Positions 35,801 through 47,950 of a stretch of DNA of 64,000 nucleotides are shown piece after piece. A program made the translations under genes and the position numbers. The notes beneath the pieces were generated by a model, which saw only the letters and a program-made list of their open reading frames with translations, was not told the DNA's origin and did not search any database. Position 1 is the stretch's first letter. Every line of letters begins with the position of its first letter. This DNA is from Macrophomina tecta (lineage: Eukaryota > Ascomycota > Dothideomycetes > Botryosphaeriales > Botryosphaeriaceae): assembly GCA_024180945.1 (NCBI GenBank), contig JAKSGN010000038.1, positions 2,418,001-2,482,000 on the forward strand. The letters are read 5' to 3'.

Positions 35801-36242
35801 TCTTGAGCAGGTTCTCGGCCAGCATCAGGACCTCCGTATCCGGCCTGAAGCTCTGCACAGCAGCAAGGTATCCGACCTTCTTCTGGGGGTATTTCGGAGA
35901 CGACATGACCTCTAGAACGTTGAAGGAGGCCCAGGACATGTCATGGCCAAACATCTCGAGGTATGTGAGCTTGAGCAATGCAGTAGCCTTCAAGTCTGTA
36001 GTACGCATGCTTAAGTTATCATCCCATACAGGCCGCTATACCCTCAGAACTCACCCATGTCCGAGCCCTTGATCTCCTTGCGGCATTCGCGCAGACTTTC
36101 CTGAATGTACTCCCTCTCATTGCCCTTGTGATTGCGCAGACCTCGGATGAGGTCGTACAGCGATTTCTCGAACCTGGAGAACCACAGCGTGTCAGCGACC
36201 GATTTCCACCGAGAAGGTCGGAATGCTTCGCGGCACAAACAT
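32862..36242 (-). CDS. APL5: AP-3 adaptor complex delta subunit
   Basis: Exons: 36242-36241 (two coding bases), 36173-36055, 35995-35799, 35749-35137 and 35092-32862, giving 1053 residues. The initiator ATG is split: AT at the end of exon 1 and G at the start of exon 2. Splicing yields MFEKSLYDLIRGLRNHKG, the standard delta-adaptin N-terminus. The adaptin HEAT-repeat trunk follows, with DLKATALLKLTYLEMFGHD, MSWASFNVLEVMSS and LKYVALLALDKIVRSHPHLV across the exon joins. The last 300 residues form a charged, Lys-rich hinge ending in poly-Lys stretches. AP-3 is a heterotetrameric coat that sorts cargo from Golgi/endosome directly to the vacuole. All introns have GT donors and AG acceptors; the first donor is GTTTGT. 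It is divergent from EMC2. Confidence 0.95.
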
Positions 36243-36752
36243 CTTGGGTGGTTGTCGGGCGCAGGCTTCGGCGCGGGCACGAGTTTCCTAAGTGTAAACG
36301 CGTCTTCGATTCACAATAGCGGGGCGGGGGGTCGAAGGCGGCGGTGGAAACCGTTCAGCGACATTATCGGCCCTGCGCGAGCATCTGTACGACGGTGGAC
36401 GGGACGCTTGGTAAGGGTGGTTCGTGGGGTAGAAACAGTTCCTCAGGCGCAACGCGGCGGACACGGGTTGTTCGTGCGCGGTGTGGTCCCCGCGGAGGGA
36501 GAGATCATGACGATGTCGGTGTCGGTGCACGGCGGGCATTATCGCCGGCCCAGGAATTCAAGAAAGTAGTAGTTGCCGCTCTCAGAGCCAATTTAACACG
36601 TCCCGGCCGGCCACTGGCCCTGCTCGGAGATCCTTGCCTGGTACGAGCTACCTATCACGACCTCGTTCAGCTACACGCATCTCTACCACCACCCATCTAC
36701 TCCAGCTTCGCCCTTTCACGGCCGCGCGCCAAATCTCGTACCACTTTCCGCA
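36243..36752. promoter_or_regulatory. Divergent promoter region between AP-3 delta and EMC2
   Basis: These 510 bases separate two genes transcribed away from each other and must contain both promoters. The EMC2-proximal 100 bases are C-rich on the plus strand. I see no obvious TATA box or known operator. Confidence 0.6.
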
Positions 36753-37869
36753 ATGTCGAACACCGACCTCGTCCATCCGCCACCGAACCTGCCGCCAGCC
36801 TCGGCACTGCGCCTCTCCCAATTAGCACCGCGTATCCTCTCGAGCTCAACCACCTCATCTCTTCCGTGGCCGCTATCCCTGCTCACCTCGAGCGAGACGC
36901 AAGAAACATGGGCCTCACACGAGAACCTATTACTATCTTGTCTCCGCACCGGAGATGACAAATCGGCGCGGCAATGCCTCGACCGCCTGAAGGCACGCTT
37001 CGGCGAAGACAACCAGCGCGTCGTCGCCCTGCGCTTCCTCTACGAGAGCGCCGTGGCCGATGACAAGGACCTGCGCCGAGTCCTGGAGGAATTGGATAGA
37101 GTGCTGAAGCAGGATCCCACAAGCTTGGTGAGCACCAACGAACTTCAAATGGTTCCTGTTCCCCGAACACAGATTAACACCACCGCAGCCCCTCCGCAAG
37201 CGCAAAGTCGCCCTCCTTCGCTCCATGAACCGCATCACCGACGCCATCGCCGCCTTAGTTGACCTCCTTGACTTCTCCCCGACGGATGCCGAGTCCTGGG
37301 CCGAGCTCTCCGACCTCTACCTTAGCCAGAACCTCTACTCGCAAGCTATCTTCAGCCTTGAGGAAGTCCTGCTTATTACGCCCTTCGCCTGGAACGTCCA
37401 CGCACGCATGGGAGAGCTGCTCTACATTTCCGCCACCGCCGCCAACAGCGCCGACGGCAACGTTCTCAAGACCCTGAGCGAGAGCATGCGCCGCTTCTGC
37501 CGCAGTATCGAGCTGTGCGACAACTACCTGCGTGGCTACTACGGTCTCAAGCTTGTACGAAACCCTACACTCTCATAATTGATATGATTCTCTCCGCTGA
37601 CATAAACCCTTCCAAATCAGACGACTCAAAAGCTGCTTGAAACCCTTCCCAAAGCCTCCAACAAACAAGCCGTGGCCGACCCCGCCGCCGGCGACCTCGC
37701 GCCCCCCTCCATCGCCACCATCCAGAAGCTGCACGAGCTGGCGACGTCGAAGCTGGCCGAGATCGTTCGGCGGAGCGGGTCCGGCGAGGCCGGCTGGGAC
37801 TACGACCAGTCTGAACTGATCGCCGCGCGGGCGCTGTTGGATCGGGACACACAGGCGGTGCCGAAGTGA
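36753..37869 (+). CDS. EMC2: ER membrane protein complex subunit 2 (TPR protein)
   Basis: Exons 36753-37127, 37189-37554 and 37621-37869 encode 329 residues; all junctions are phase 0. EMC2 is the cytosolic tetratricopeptide-repeat scaffold of the ER membrane complex, which inserts tail-anchored and multipass membrane proteins. Helical repeat signatures include DDKSARQCLDRLKARFGEDN, ALLRSMNRITDAIAALVDLL, DAESWAELSDLYLSQNLYSQ and LCDNYLRGYYGLKL. Length is close to human EMC2 (297). The C-terminal exon is Ala/Pro-rich, then helical (IQKLHELATSKLAEIVRR). The ATG at 36753 is the first in frame and gives an N-terminus typical of fungal members. Confidence 0.92.
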
Positions 37870-38932
37870 GAGAGAAACAAGGGAACGCTATCGAAACCTT
37901 GTGAGCATCTGTAATGATCGGAAATCTAAAGAAGAGCGATTACGATGGTACTCAAAGCGGTCAGGCTGAAGCATGACAAGTAAGGGGAACAAAAGAAATG
38001 GCCAAGACCGTTGATATAAGACCGAGAAAGTAGCAACACGACGAGAAGCTGATATGCCACGCCTAGTTGTGACTATATCATGCGAGTTAAGGGAGCTTGT
38101 TATCTAGATACCCGGAACACATGAGGATTGGGAAGACGACCTTCTTCCCTCCAACTCCCCGAGCTAGGTATCTCTGATTTACCGTCCACCCGATCTCCGC
38201 GCGGTCTATTGAAAGACCCTTTTCTACTGTATAAATGGAGCAAACTGCCAAAGAGTTCTCATACCAGGATGCGGATAACTTTCAAACGTAAAAGCATGAA
38301 CGGACTGTTTCTTTCTTTTGTTTTGTGTGTATGGGAAGCGGGCGTAGGAACAGAGGCGTCGCTTCGTTTTGAACAGAGGCAAAATGAAGGCGCCAATAGG
38401 AAAAAGAAGAAGCAACGCTAATTTGACCAGAACGCTAAAATAATCATAAAAAAGGTAGAAGAGCCGTCGCAGATCCCGTATCCCATAGCATCCCATGTGT
38501 TCTCCTTATCCGACCGAGAAAAAGATACCGCCCCGCCATCCAACCCATCCTTCCCACTACTCCGACAACCAGCCCCAAACCAGCCACCCCCGAAAAAAAA
38601 AGAACAAAACGCCAAACCCGCTTATAAACCAGCATCAAGCACAGACATGATAAGACCTTTTTGCTAGAAAGGCCATAATTATATATGTCCCTGTGGCCTG
38701 GGGCATTCATTTATCTCAAAAATCGCACAAAAGCCAGTGCAATTGCCGTGGGGTATTAGAGCAGACTCGGTGTTCCAGCAAGTTTCCCCAAAGATCATGA
38801 CGGCACATTGGACAATGCGCGAAGAGGGAGAGAGAGGAGAAAAGATATACAACGGCAGAAAGGAAGTGGATAGAGCCGGTGACACCAAGAAGCTAACGGT
38901 TACCACCTTGCCCCAAATTGCTCTTAACCTCG
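37870..38932. other. Convergent intergenic region, EMC2 and EAF1 3' ends
   Basis: About 1.06 kb between two converging genes. It should hold both 3' untranslated regions. Short frames on both strands have no recognisable domain. Confidence 0.5.
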
Positions 38933-41900
38933 TCATTGTCCCTGCTGTGACTGCTGTTGCTGCTGCCCTGATCCCTGCTGTTGAGCACTAGTGGGCCTGT
39001 TCGAGGGGCTACCATGCGGTCCTTGTTGGCCCTGCTGGAGCTGTTGCATATTTTGCTGTGGAGTAGCGCTGCGACTTTCAGGACGAACAGAACCCAAGGT
39101 CGGACTACCCTGCTGACCCGAAGGTGGGCGCGTCTGCTGCTGCATCATGTGCTGCCGCATCTGCTGCTGGTATGCCGCCTGCTGTTGAGCGTTGTGGTTT
39201 GGCGGGCTAGAACTACCTCCCGTCGTAGCAAGCGCTGCGTGTTGCTGGTAAGGGCTCGGCGACATCTGGGCAGCAGCGGCATTCGCACCGCCTGCGGCTG
39301 CACCGGCTGCTGCATTCAGAGCATTTTGACGGGCATTTTGTTGCAGCTTCTGGTTCATTCGGTCCCCAGCAATACGGCTAGCTTCAGCTTGCGACAGGTT
39401 CGGGTGCTGAAGTTGGATTTCATGAGTCAAGTTGGTAATCTGGGGGACATGACCACTCGAGAGCGCTTGAGGCTGCTGAGGGGTCGCAGGGCTTGGGGCA
39501 GCCATGCGTGGGGATGCCGAGGCTCCCTGCATCCCATTCATATTCCCGTTATTTGTCCCATTGACTTTAGGGCCACCCATGTTCGCAGCGAGCATTGCAG
39601 GGTTCTGCATGTTGCTAGTGTTATTAGTCCCGCCCATATGTCCTGACATACTGTTGGCCCGGTTCATCTGCTGAGCCTGTTGTTGCATGAGATATTGTTG
39701 CTGCTGTTGGGTTAGGTTGCGCTGCTGCATCGCCATTCGCATGTCCTGGGCCTGATGAGGTGGGCGTTGACCTTGCATGTTCATCTGCATCTGGGCCTGC
39801 GGGATACCCATGGGTAGTCCAGGCATCCCGCCATTCGACATGTTGCCCTGCATGCCTTGACCGGGGTGAGGGCGTCCCTGCATTCCCATATTGGGATGAA
39901 GTTGTCCATTTTGACCGGGTACTTGACCAGGGGTACCATTAGGAGTACCGTTGCGTTGTTGAGCAATGCCTGTAGGCATGCCGGGATGAGGCAGCTGGCC
40001 AGGTCTTGCCATTGCTTGCTACGAAAAAAGTTAAATACTACATCGCTAATTTCAAGACATTTTGCTTACCCTCTGTGCCGCCATCATCTGCCGGCGGTAC
40101 TCCTCCTGTTTTTCGGCTAATTTTTGCTCGCGTTCATACTTCAACTTGCTGAATTCTTGAGGCGTATGAACGCTAGGCCGGACGGGAGCAGCCTCATGGG
40201 CTTTCCTCAAAGCAGCAGCTTTAGCAGCTGAGAAACAATTAGCAAATGCCAAATTGCGGGTATCTGGTTAGGCTCTCGCTCACCTTCTTGTTGCTTATGC
40301 TGGGCGGTCTCGCGCTTCCTCGCCTGCTTCCTCATTGCATCGATCAGAGCCAAAAACCTGTTACCCCTACGCCTCTCCACACGGATTGGCTGAGCCGTCC
40401 GGCGCCTTGGAGTCCCTAGAATCTGACCAGGGGTCTGGCCCTGTTGCTGCGCTTGCTGTTGAGCAGCTTGGTACTGGGCTGAGACGGTGCGCTGAGCAGC
40501 TTCCAGACGAGCCTGATACGTCCGGAAGTAAGGGGTTTTTGCCATCTCGCCAGGCAGGCCTTCCAACTGCACCCATCTCTCAAAGCATTCCCAAGGTGTG
40601 CGCCGTTCAGCTCCGGAAGTGAAAAGCGAATTTTGTTCCAGGGATGCCGCCACCAAGGACCAGTTGAATTGATATTCCTTGACAAGTGTGCGCAGTCTTT
40701 GGTCTTCATCCCACAGCCACTGAGAGGGCATTCGGGATTCGAAAAATTGGGTTGCCGGCATTGGGAACTCCGAGGGAGGTCGGAACGAGTGTCCAGCGTG
40801 CAACCGGTCGCGAACATGTTTATTCTCCGGCAGGAAGAGAGCCACATCAGTCTGCTCCGGAGGTAGGCCCATTCTTGAAAACCTGAGGCTTGGAGTGGAC
40901 GCATTGGAACGCTCAGAAGTGGGCCGCTTAGAAGGGTAACCGGACGAATCATCTTCCTCCTCATACTCATATCGACTCCGCTTCCTTGGAGGCTCTGTCG
41001 ACTTCGGAACAAGTTTGGCGGTTATGAGTTGTGAGACAGGAATGATATCGGGTTCGCTCGAGATCCGTGCCAAAACAGTTGGAGAAGGGAAACCCTTTAG
41101 CCTAGATTCGTACGAAGGTAACTCCTGAAGCACTCTTTCACTGATCGGAGTGTTGTCAATCTTTGCTATGATTTCTTCGTAGCCGAGAGAAAACAGAGCA
41201 GCAGGAGGATGAGAGGCTCGGAGATTGATAGGCAGTTCATCGTCTTCAGGGAATGATTCGCTTTCCGTCTCATTGGCGCCAGACGGAATAAGTTCCGGTG
41301 GAGAGGGAATATCTTCATCCATCGCATCCGCAGGAGGTGGCAGTGCAGGTGACTTGTGCGTGGCCTTAATTTGCAGGGACAGTCGCTTTTCCAGGGATGC
41401 AGAAACCCATTCAGCGCACCATTCCGCCATGTTCCGGGCAGCAGCCATTTTCCATCGGCGCTCCTCCCTGAAGTCTGTCCGCATCCATTTCATTTGAGCA
41501 AGCAAGCTATCCTGGAAGGTTAATTGGCGCGGTGGCTCCGTCGATTTTTCCATTTGTCGTAGCGACCATCGATTAGCATGCTGCAGAGTGTAGATTCGCT
41601 TGAGAATCTTGTAGTCCTGTTGCTCCCGTATGCTCGCATATTTGCTTTGAGTAGAAATGGTTTTCGTAGCCTTATCAAGAAGTTCCCGGCATGAGTGCAT
41701 CGGGCCTGAATGCGCCTGGAAATCGAACATTCCGATCAGATAGTCCTTGTCGGGATCCTGCGCCGCTCCCTTCAGGTTAGACCAAGCCTTATTGATTTCC
41801 TGGCCTACTCTCAGTATTAGTGAATTGTCCTGCTTTGCGAATATGACACCAGCAGCCTTAGTCTTCTCCCTGTCCCGATAATCCGCGTCACGACCTCGAA

Positions 41901-43657
41901 GAAGAAGAGAGGTGGGACGAATGCCCTCCGGCTGGGGAGCGGACTTTGTCGTTGTCGCAGCAGAATCGGAAACAGCATCTGACACTCTTGCAACTCTGGT
42001 CCCTGAAGGGGTCGCCTCGGACAGATCACGTCTCCTGTGCACACTGTTCTTGGCCTCATTTGCCCGCGGCCCTTCCCCATCTTGCATTGCTACATCTTCA
42101 ACTGTCGGTTGCCTATCAGAGGAAATGTGTGACTGGACCTTATCAGATCCCTCACCATCAACCAAATCCTTAGGCGCTTTGCTTCTTGGCTCAGAAATAG
42201 ATGCTTTGGCCATGCTGGGGGGTAACAAAGAGTCTTTAGATGCTGCCGAGATTCCATTTGGTGGCATTTGTGGATCTGCGAGAGTTTTGGAAGCCTGATC
42301 CTTCAGGTTGGCATTTTCATCCACAGGTACATTCGAGTTTACGCTCTTCACTGATTCCCGGGCTTGCCTTACTGATTCTTCGAAGCGTAATTGAGCATCG
42401 GGAGTGACATCGGGCGGTGTTACAGTGGGGGGTCCATTCTTATCCAGTCCAGAACGCTGCGCACTGGCGAAAGAAACATCATGACGTGGGGTTTCTTCAT
42501 CTGGGCTGGTTGCTGGTGAGTGCTGATCGGCGCGTGAAGTGTTTGCAGAATGCGGTCCCAACGTCGACGATGGGGACGAAGCAGCCTCTCCATTGATGGC
42601 CTCAACAACGGGAGCGATGACTTGGTGCTCTTCTTCCTTCCTTTCTCGTTGTGCTGCGCGTTCTTGTGCCGTATGAATTTCGCGTAGACGCTGCTCTTGC
42701 ACTTCTTTCGGCGGTAGATGAATGGTCCTAGGTTTCCTGGCAGGTCGATCAATAGTCTGAGGATCCGGTAGGATAGTAGATCCATCGGCTATAGCGGAGG
42801 ACTTGCGCCTGGATTTACCTGGTAGAGGACCTGGATGAGGTGGAGCATTGGAAACGGTTGCGGGCGTCTGCTGCGATTTCGGCACTGGTGTGCTTGGCTG
42901 CACTGTCTCCGCAGAAGGCTCGGACGCGTTCTTTGCCTGCGCGGGCCGTGGAGCGGGATTAGGCTGTGGGGATGCTGGTGAGGTAGCTGGTTTTGTCTCA
43001 ACGTCCTGAGGAGCTCGAGGCGATGCGTGTGCCGGCGGGGTTGCTGCGGCCTCTGGACCTTTGGGAGCCTCTGTATTTTGCGGGTCCGTTGCACTGGGCG
43101 CGACTGGTTTAGGCACAGGCGCAGAAATAGCTGGTTGACCAGAAGAGGGTTGTGATGGCTTCGTGGTTTGTTTTGCGGGTGTGAGGACGGGAAGTGTGTC
43201 TTCCTTGAAATACCGTGCTCTGAAGGTCGCGCGTCTGCATCAGTAATGCAGCGACCAATTATTATTTCGACAGCCAGCAAGGGAATTTCTAAAACTCACT
43301 TGGTAATATCATTTTCATCAAGGAATTGCAGCTCGCGCACATCAGTCGGAGGGTCGGCAAAGGCGAAGGTGGGCGGGTTGTGGGCGTTTATGCACGAGGT
43401 GATGGCGTAGAGCTCCCGAAGCTTCCTCTTTCGCGACGTCTCGATGTTGCTGCGCGACCCGCCCAAGTCAGCACGACGACAGCCATATCTCCACCACGAC
43501 GCGTCGATAAACCAATAGGAGCGATTTTTCTTTTTCGCACCGCTGCAAAGAGCAGGCAGACGCGAAAAGCGACCGTAAAATGCGCGGGTAACGTGACTTA
43601 CAGCAATTCATTGCGTTTGTCGCGTTCCACGCCCGAACGAACGCTGTCTAGGGACAT
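38933..43657 (-). CDS. EAF1: Chromatin modification-related protein Eaf1/Vid21 (NuA4 platform subunit)
   Basis: Exons 43657-43602, 43449-43300, 43234-40284, 40227-40070 and 40018-38933 encode 1466 residues. Eaf1/Vid21 is the nuclear scaffold on which the NuA4 histone acetyltransferase assembles. The N-terminus contains SRKRKLRELYAITS and RATFRARYFKEDTLPV, a typical opening for this family. A long Pro/Ser/Ala-rich region follows. The HSA domain is around 41750-41400 (LKRIYTLQHANRWSLRQMEK; LAQMKWMRTDFREERRWKMA), which binds actin-related proteins. A SANT/Myb-like domain lies around 40770-40540 (PSQWLWDEDQRLRTLVKEYQ; NWSLVAASLEQ). The last 360 residues are very rich in Gln, Met, Asn and Gly, ending in QQQQQSQQGQ. 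All introns restore conserved text across junctions. It is divergent from MAK11 with 309 bp between start codons. Confidence 0.94.
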
Positions 43658-43966
43658 AGGAGATGACAGCCCGGCGGAACGACATCCGTCATTCGCGAAG
43701 AGCGCCACGGCGGGAATTTTGAGGGGTTGTGGGCGAGGAAGGTTGATGAGTTGTGTGAGCGTGCGGCTTGCCGGGTCGTTATTAGAGTACGGGCGGGCCT
43801 GGGTGGTTGTCGCGCGCCGCATCTCCCCTGCCTGGATTGCAGGCTGTTGTCCAATCCGCCTCACCGCCTTGCAGTCCCGGCAGAAAAGTTACGAACCAGC
43901 CGAAGTGACGCGCGACTGCAGGAATCTACACACCACCGCAACCAACAACTGCGACCAGCTCCCGCA
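43658..43966. promoter_or_regulatory. Compact divergent promoter between EAF1 and MAK11
   Basis: Only 309 bases separate the start codons of two divergently transcribed nuclear housekeeping genes, so both promoters overlap or share elements. I do not see a clear TATA box. Confidence 0.6.
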
Positions 43967-45496
43967 ATGGCGAAGAGAAAGCGCGACAACCATGCTGAAG
44001 ACGCCGGCCCCAAGGTGCAGAAGGCAGCTACGACCCAAAATGTCCACAAAACCGCCCCGACCTTATCAAATCCTGCTTTGGCTGCACCGCTGCAAATTAT
44101 CACCGGATCCTACGAGCGTGTGCTCCACGGTCTCACTGCCACCCTAGGTGCGAAGCTGGACTCGAATGCATCTCAGAGAGATAGCAATGCCGTCAAGTTT
44201 ACCGACACATTTTTGTTCAACGCACACGCCTCCGCAATCCGCTGCATAGCCATCTCTCCGCCGTCGGACTCTTCCGACCCCAAGTCCCAGAAAGTCATCC
44301 TCGCAAGCGGCAGCACCGATGAACGCATCAACCTCTATCAGCTTTCCACTGCCCCACCGCCGGCTAACTCGCAACCTTCGATACCTACGCTCACCGGCAC
44401 ACCGATCACGCACAACCCGAAGAACCGGGAAATGGGCTCTCTTATGCATCACTCCTCCAACATAGGTGCCCTGCACTTTCCCAGCCGTTCCAAGCTGTTC
44501 TCCGGCGCAGATGACAACACCATAGCTATTACGCGAACCCGCGACTGGACAGTGCTTTCAAGCATCAAGGCACCGATCCCAAAAGCGCAAGGGAGACCGA
44601 GCGGTGACACGGCTGGCCCTGGGGAAATTCCTTCGGGGATTAATGACTTTGCGGTACACCCGAGTCAGAAGCTCATGATCAGTGTTAGCAAGGGAGAAAA
44701 ATGTATGCGGCTGTGGAATGTCATGACCGGCAAAAAGGCTAGTGTCCTCAACTTTGACCGCGAGATGCTGCAAAACGTCGGCGAGGGTAAATGGTCGTCT
44801 GGTGAGGGTCGCAAGGTGAAGTGGAGTCCGGATGGCGAAGAGTGGGTTGTCGTTTTTGAACGAGGCTTTGTCGTGTACGGCCTGGACTCGCGGCCCAAGT
44901 CTCAGACACTGCCCAGGCCCATGACAAAGATCCATCAAGTGCATTACGTGCCGGGGTTGAGTGAGGATATTGGTGAGATACTCGCGGTTTCTACCGAGGA
45001 CGGTCGCATCCTGTTCTACTCTACAAAGGAGACTGTAACCCCAGAAGCAGCATCAAAGGCAGTCAAGAACGGGACTGAAGCTGCAGTGCCTAGCTGCAAA
45101 CTGATTGCTCAGCTCGGTGGGAAATCTGCAGGCCTCAATGGACGCGTCAAGGACTTCGAGATTCTGCCTATCCCTGAAGAAGCAGACCAGTACTATATTA
45201 TCACAGGCAGCAGTGACGGGGCTGTGAGGATTTGGCGATTAAGCCAAAGCGAGCTGACTTTGCCTGCTGAGGACGCAGCCAACAAGGGTCAGGACGACAA
45301 AGACAGTGAGAAGGTCGCTACGGTCAGCAATACACTCTCTGCAAAGCAGGTGGGAGAGTTGATCGGCACGCATGAGACGGGCAACCGAATTACATGCTTG
45401 AAGGCATTCATCATGAACGGAACACCTGAGGACGATGGCGACACGCCCATGGAGCAAGACGAAGCATCAAGCAGCGACAACAGTGATAGCGAGTAA
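43967..45496 (+). CDS. MAK11: Mak11-like WD40 protein (60S ribosome biogenesis)
   Basis: A single exon of 509 residues. The ATG at 43967 begins MAKRKRDNHAEDAG, a basic nuclear-localisation-like start; the frame is open further upstream but without similarity. WD40 blades are visible at FNAHASAIRCIAISP, VILASGSTDERINLYQLS, LFSGADDNTIAITRTRDW, INDFAVHPSQKLMISVS followed by KCMRLWNVMTGKKASVL, and YYIITGSSDGAVRIWRLS. Order and content match the Mak11/PAK1IP1 family, which in yeast acts in 60S ribosomal subunit maturation with Rlp24. The C-terminal tail is acidic and Ser-rich. It could in principle be another WD40 family, but the N-terminal phrase ITGSYERVLHGL is characteristic of Mak11. Confidence 0.9.
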   Translation: MAKRKRDNHAEDAGPKVQKAATTQNVHKTAPTLSNPALAAPLQIITGSYERVLHGLTATLGAKLDSNASQRDSNAVKFTDTFLFNAHASAIRCIAISPPSDSSDPKSQKVILASGSTDERINLYQLSTAPPPANSQPSIPTLTGTPITHNPKNREMGSLMHHSSNIGALHFPSRSKLFSGADDNTIAITRTRDWTVLSSIKAPIPKAQGRPSGDTAGPGEIPSGINDFAVHPSQKLMISVSKGEKCMRLWNVMTGKKASVLNFDREMLQNVGEGKWSSGEGRKVKWSPDGEEWVVVFERGFVVYGLDSRPKSQTLPRPMTKIHQVHYVPGLSEDIGEILAVSTEDGRILFYSTKETVTPEAASKAVKNGTEAAVPSCKLIAQLGGKSAGLNGRVKDFEILPIPEEADQYYIITGSSDGAVRIWRLSQSELTLPAEDAANKGQDDKDSEKVATVSNTLSAKQVGELIGTHETGNRITCLKAFIMNGTPEDDGDTPMEQDEASSSDNSDSE

Positions 45497-45679
45497 TGTG
45501 CAAAATATCCCGGTTGGACATCAACCTTGTGAATTTCACGCCATAAGCTCATCGTTATTCATTTCTGTGAGATAAACCGATATTTATATTTCTTCCCTCA
45601 TTCTGTCCATCCATATTTTCCTTACTTCATCTGACTTTGCTTCTGCTTCCAAACTGTTTCAGTTTCGTATCCCGTCCTT

Positions 45680-47300
45680 CTACACTTCTTCATCATCCCA
45701 CTCCAACTCAATTTTCTCGCCAATGACCTTCGAGTTGAACCAGTCCAGAATCTCTATTTTGTCCTGCACACATTTCGCACCTTCAAGCACTCCCCTTCGC
45801 ACGATTTCTCTGACTGCCAAATACAACTCCACGGTTGCTAAATTCCTGGCAATGCAAGCTCTACTGCCCAAGCCGAATGGTATGTGGTCGCGAAGCATAT
45901 CTGGAGTAGGATTTTCCCATCGCTCAGGTAGGAACTCATGCGGCCGGGGAAAAACCTGAGGATTAAAGTGAAGCGTGTAAGGCGACAAGCCAACCACAGT
46001 ATCCGGCGGAATAAACGTCGACTCGAAATTCCAGCCCTCTGGCGGCACGACACGTGGCAGACGAGTCGGGTTAGCCATGCTTATGCGCAGCGTTTCTTTA
46101 ATGACTCCGGAGAAGTAGGGCAGAGTTTGAGGGTCCGCATCAGGGTTGGCAAGGACTTCTTTCCGAAGACGGTCGTAGCTATTAGCGGAGTTCCGTATTA
46201 GCATTCCAGCGGTCAAACGAACGAGTGTGGAATGCAGCCCGGTGGAACACCGACTGATATACTTACACTTCGGGTTTCTTGGCCAACCACCAGCATGCAG
46301 TAGCCAAGTTCATACCGGTCGAGTCCGTACCCGCAAACATCAAATCCATGCACTGGGCCATTGTTTCATCTTTGGTAAACCCAGCCTTCAGCAGTCGGCC
46401 GTGGTAAGTCTCCTCGAGCCCATTCTTCTCCGCCTCTTCGAGGATATCCTTAACGAACGCCGCCACCGTTCCCATGCTGCTCTCCACCTCGTGCTTCTCG
46501 ACGTTGAAGCGCATTGCCAGCGCCTCGACTGCCACGAACACCCAATTCGGCAGGTAAAAGAACCTGCCCACAGCCACAAACGTATTCACGAACTGGCTCG
46601 CGCTCAGCTGCTGCTGCTGCGGAGCCTCGCCGCCCTTCCTACCGCCCTGCTTTCCCTCCTCCACACCCCCATACGACCGCCTGAAAAGATACCCACTCAC
46701 GGCATCCAACGCCAAACTCCTCGCCAAATTCAACACGTCCACTCTCCTCCCTCGACCATCACCACTACAACCGCCGTCACGCTTCTCTTCCTCCCACCGC
46801 CGACACATCCTCTCCGCGACCCCCCTCACCACCCCCTCCCCATCCCTCCTGATTGCCTGCGTGCTAAACAATCCCACCACTGCCTTCGCCCGGGGCGCCC
46901 GATGCCCCGGATCGACCGCGGAGAAGATGCTCTGGTGCCCTTCGATGTCGAAATTGCGATAGCATGCGGCTTTGCGGAAGCCGCCGCGCGCGACGTAGAC
47001 GGCGTTGAGGGCGGCGCCGGCGGACAGGTCGAGCTCGTTAGGGGCGATGCGCACGACGGGGCCGTAGCGCGCGTGCAGTGCGTCGATGACGCGTGCCTCG
47101 GTGCCGAGATAGGAGTGCGCGTACAGCCACAGCGAGGTGCTGCGCGCGAGGAGCGGCCCAGGAAAAGGGGACAGCGGGTGCAGGTGGAGTCGGTAGAGGA
47201 GGAGGGAGACAAGGGAGACGAGGGCGAGGGCGAAGAGGAGAGGCCAGAGTGAGGCCGGGATGGGAGGCATGAGGGAGGAAAGGGCCGTAATGAGCGCCAT
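45680..47300 (-). CDS. Cytochrome P450 monooxygenase
   Basis: Exons 47300-46267 and 46178-45680 encode 510 residues. An N-terminal anchor (SLWPLLFALALVSLVSLLLY) and the proline hinge PLSPFPGPLLAR mark a microsomal enzyme. The I-helix oxygen motif is LMFAGTDSTG; the K-helix ExxR is KETLR; the PERF-like motif is FLPERW. The haem loop is PFGLGSRACIARNLA with the Cys ligand at about residue 453; the position normally occupied by Gly two residues after this Cys is Ala. The junction KPE-V-YDRLRKEV is restored by splicing at a GTAAGT donor and a CTAATAG acceptor. A polyglutamine run (QQQQ) and a Gly/Lys insert near residue 235 are unusual but sit in a surface-loop position. The substrate cannot be inferred, and no backbone synthase or other pathway gene lies alongside. 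Confidence 0.92.
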
Positions 47301-47950
47301 GGAGATTGATGGCGGTGGTGTCGCTGCGGCGGACTATTTTGAGCACTCGTGCGAAGCTGCGTGAGGGGAGAGTGGGCTAATTGCAAATGCATTCGACAGC
47401 GATTCAAGCTGCTCGTGAAAGAGAGGGAGAGCCTGAAACAGGGAAAAGATCACTCTGCATGTAGGTAGCTAAGCATTAAAATAAATTGGACTTGTCCAGT
47501 CATCGCGGGAGCCGACATGTTGTGTGACTCCTTTGGCGGTCGAAGTGTCGGAGATAGCGGGCGGCGCGATGGTGGGGTCAGAGGACGATGCGTCATTGGA
47601 TATCCCGGCTTAACCGCCGGCGTCGGTTTACCCTCTCTCATACCCGACGGACACTGCGAAGCCACGAGGAAAATTTGGTCCAGAGCTCATTTGTACATTG
47701 CTATCGGCGGTGCTCCAACTTTGCAAAATCATTTCTTGAACGCCTCTATGATGCATGGTCGTGACAGCGCAAAAGAATATAGAAGACTCCGCCACCCGTC
47801 AATCCAATTTACACAGCCCCATGGCAGCTGTCGTGTACACAACATGAACCCTCTCTACTCAGGTGCTAGGTGTGAATCTAGAGAGCATAGCAGCCAAAAA
47901 CGGTGTGGGATATTCCTGTTGTAAGCTCGACACTACGTCAAATAATGTCC
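47301..47950. other. Region between P450 start and AVT3 3' end
   Basis: These 650 bases contain the P450 promoter (the P450 reads leftwards from 47300) and the 3' flank of the AVT3-type gene. I see no gene or clear motif. Confidence 0.5.

Noticed and set aside
46227..47252. Plus-strand frame of 341 codons opposite the P450
   Set aside because: Antisense to a clear P450 coding exon; the translation is His/Arg/Glu-rich shadow sequence.
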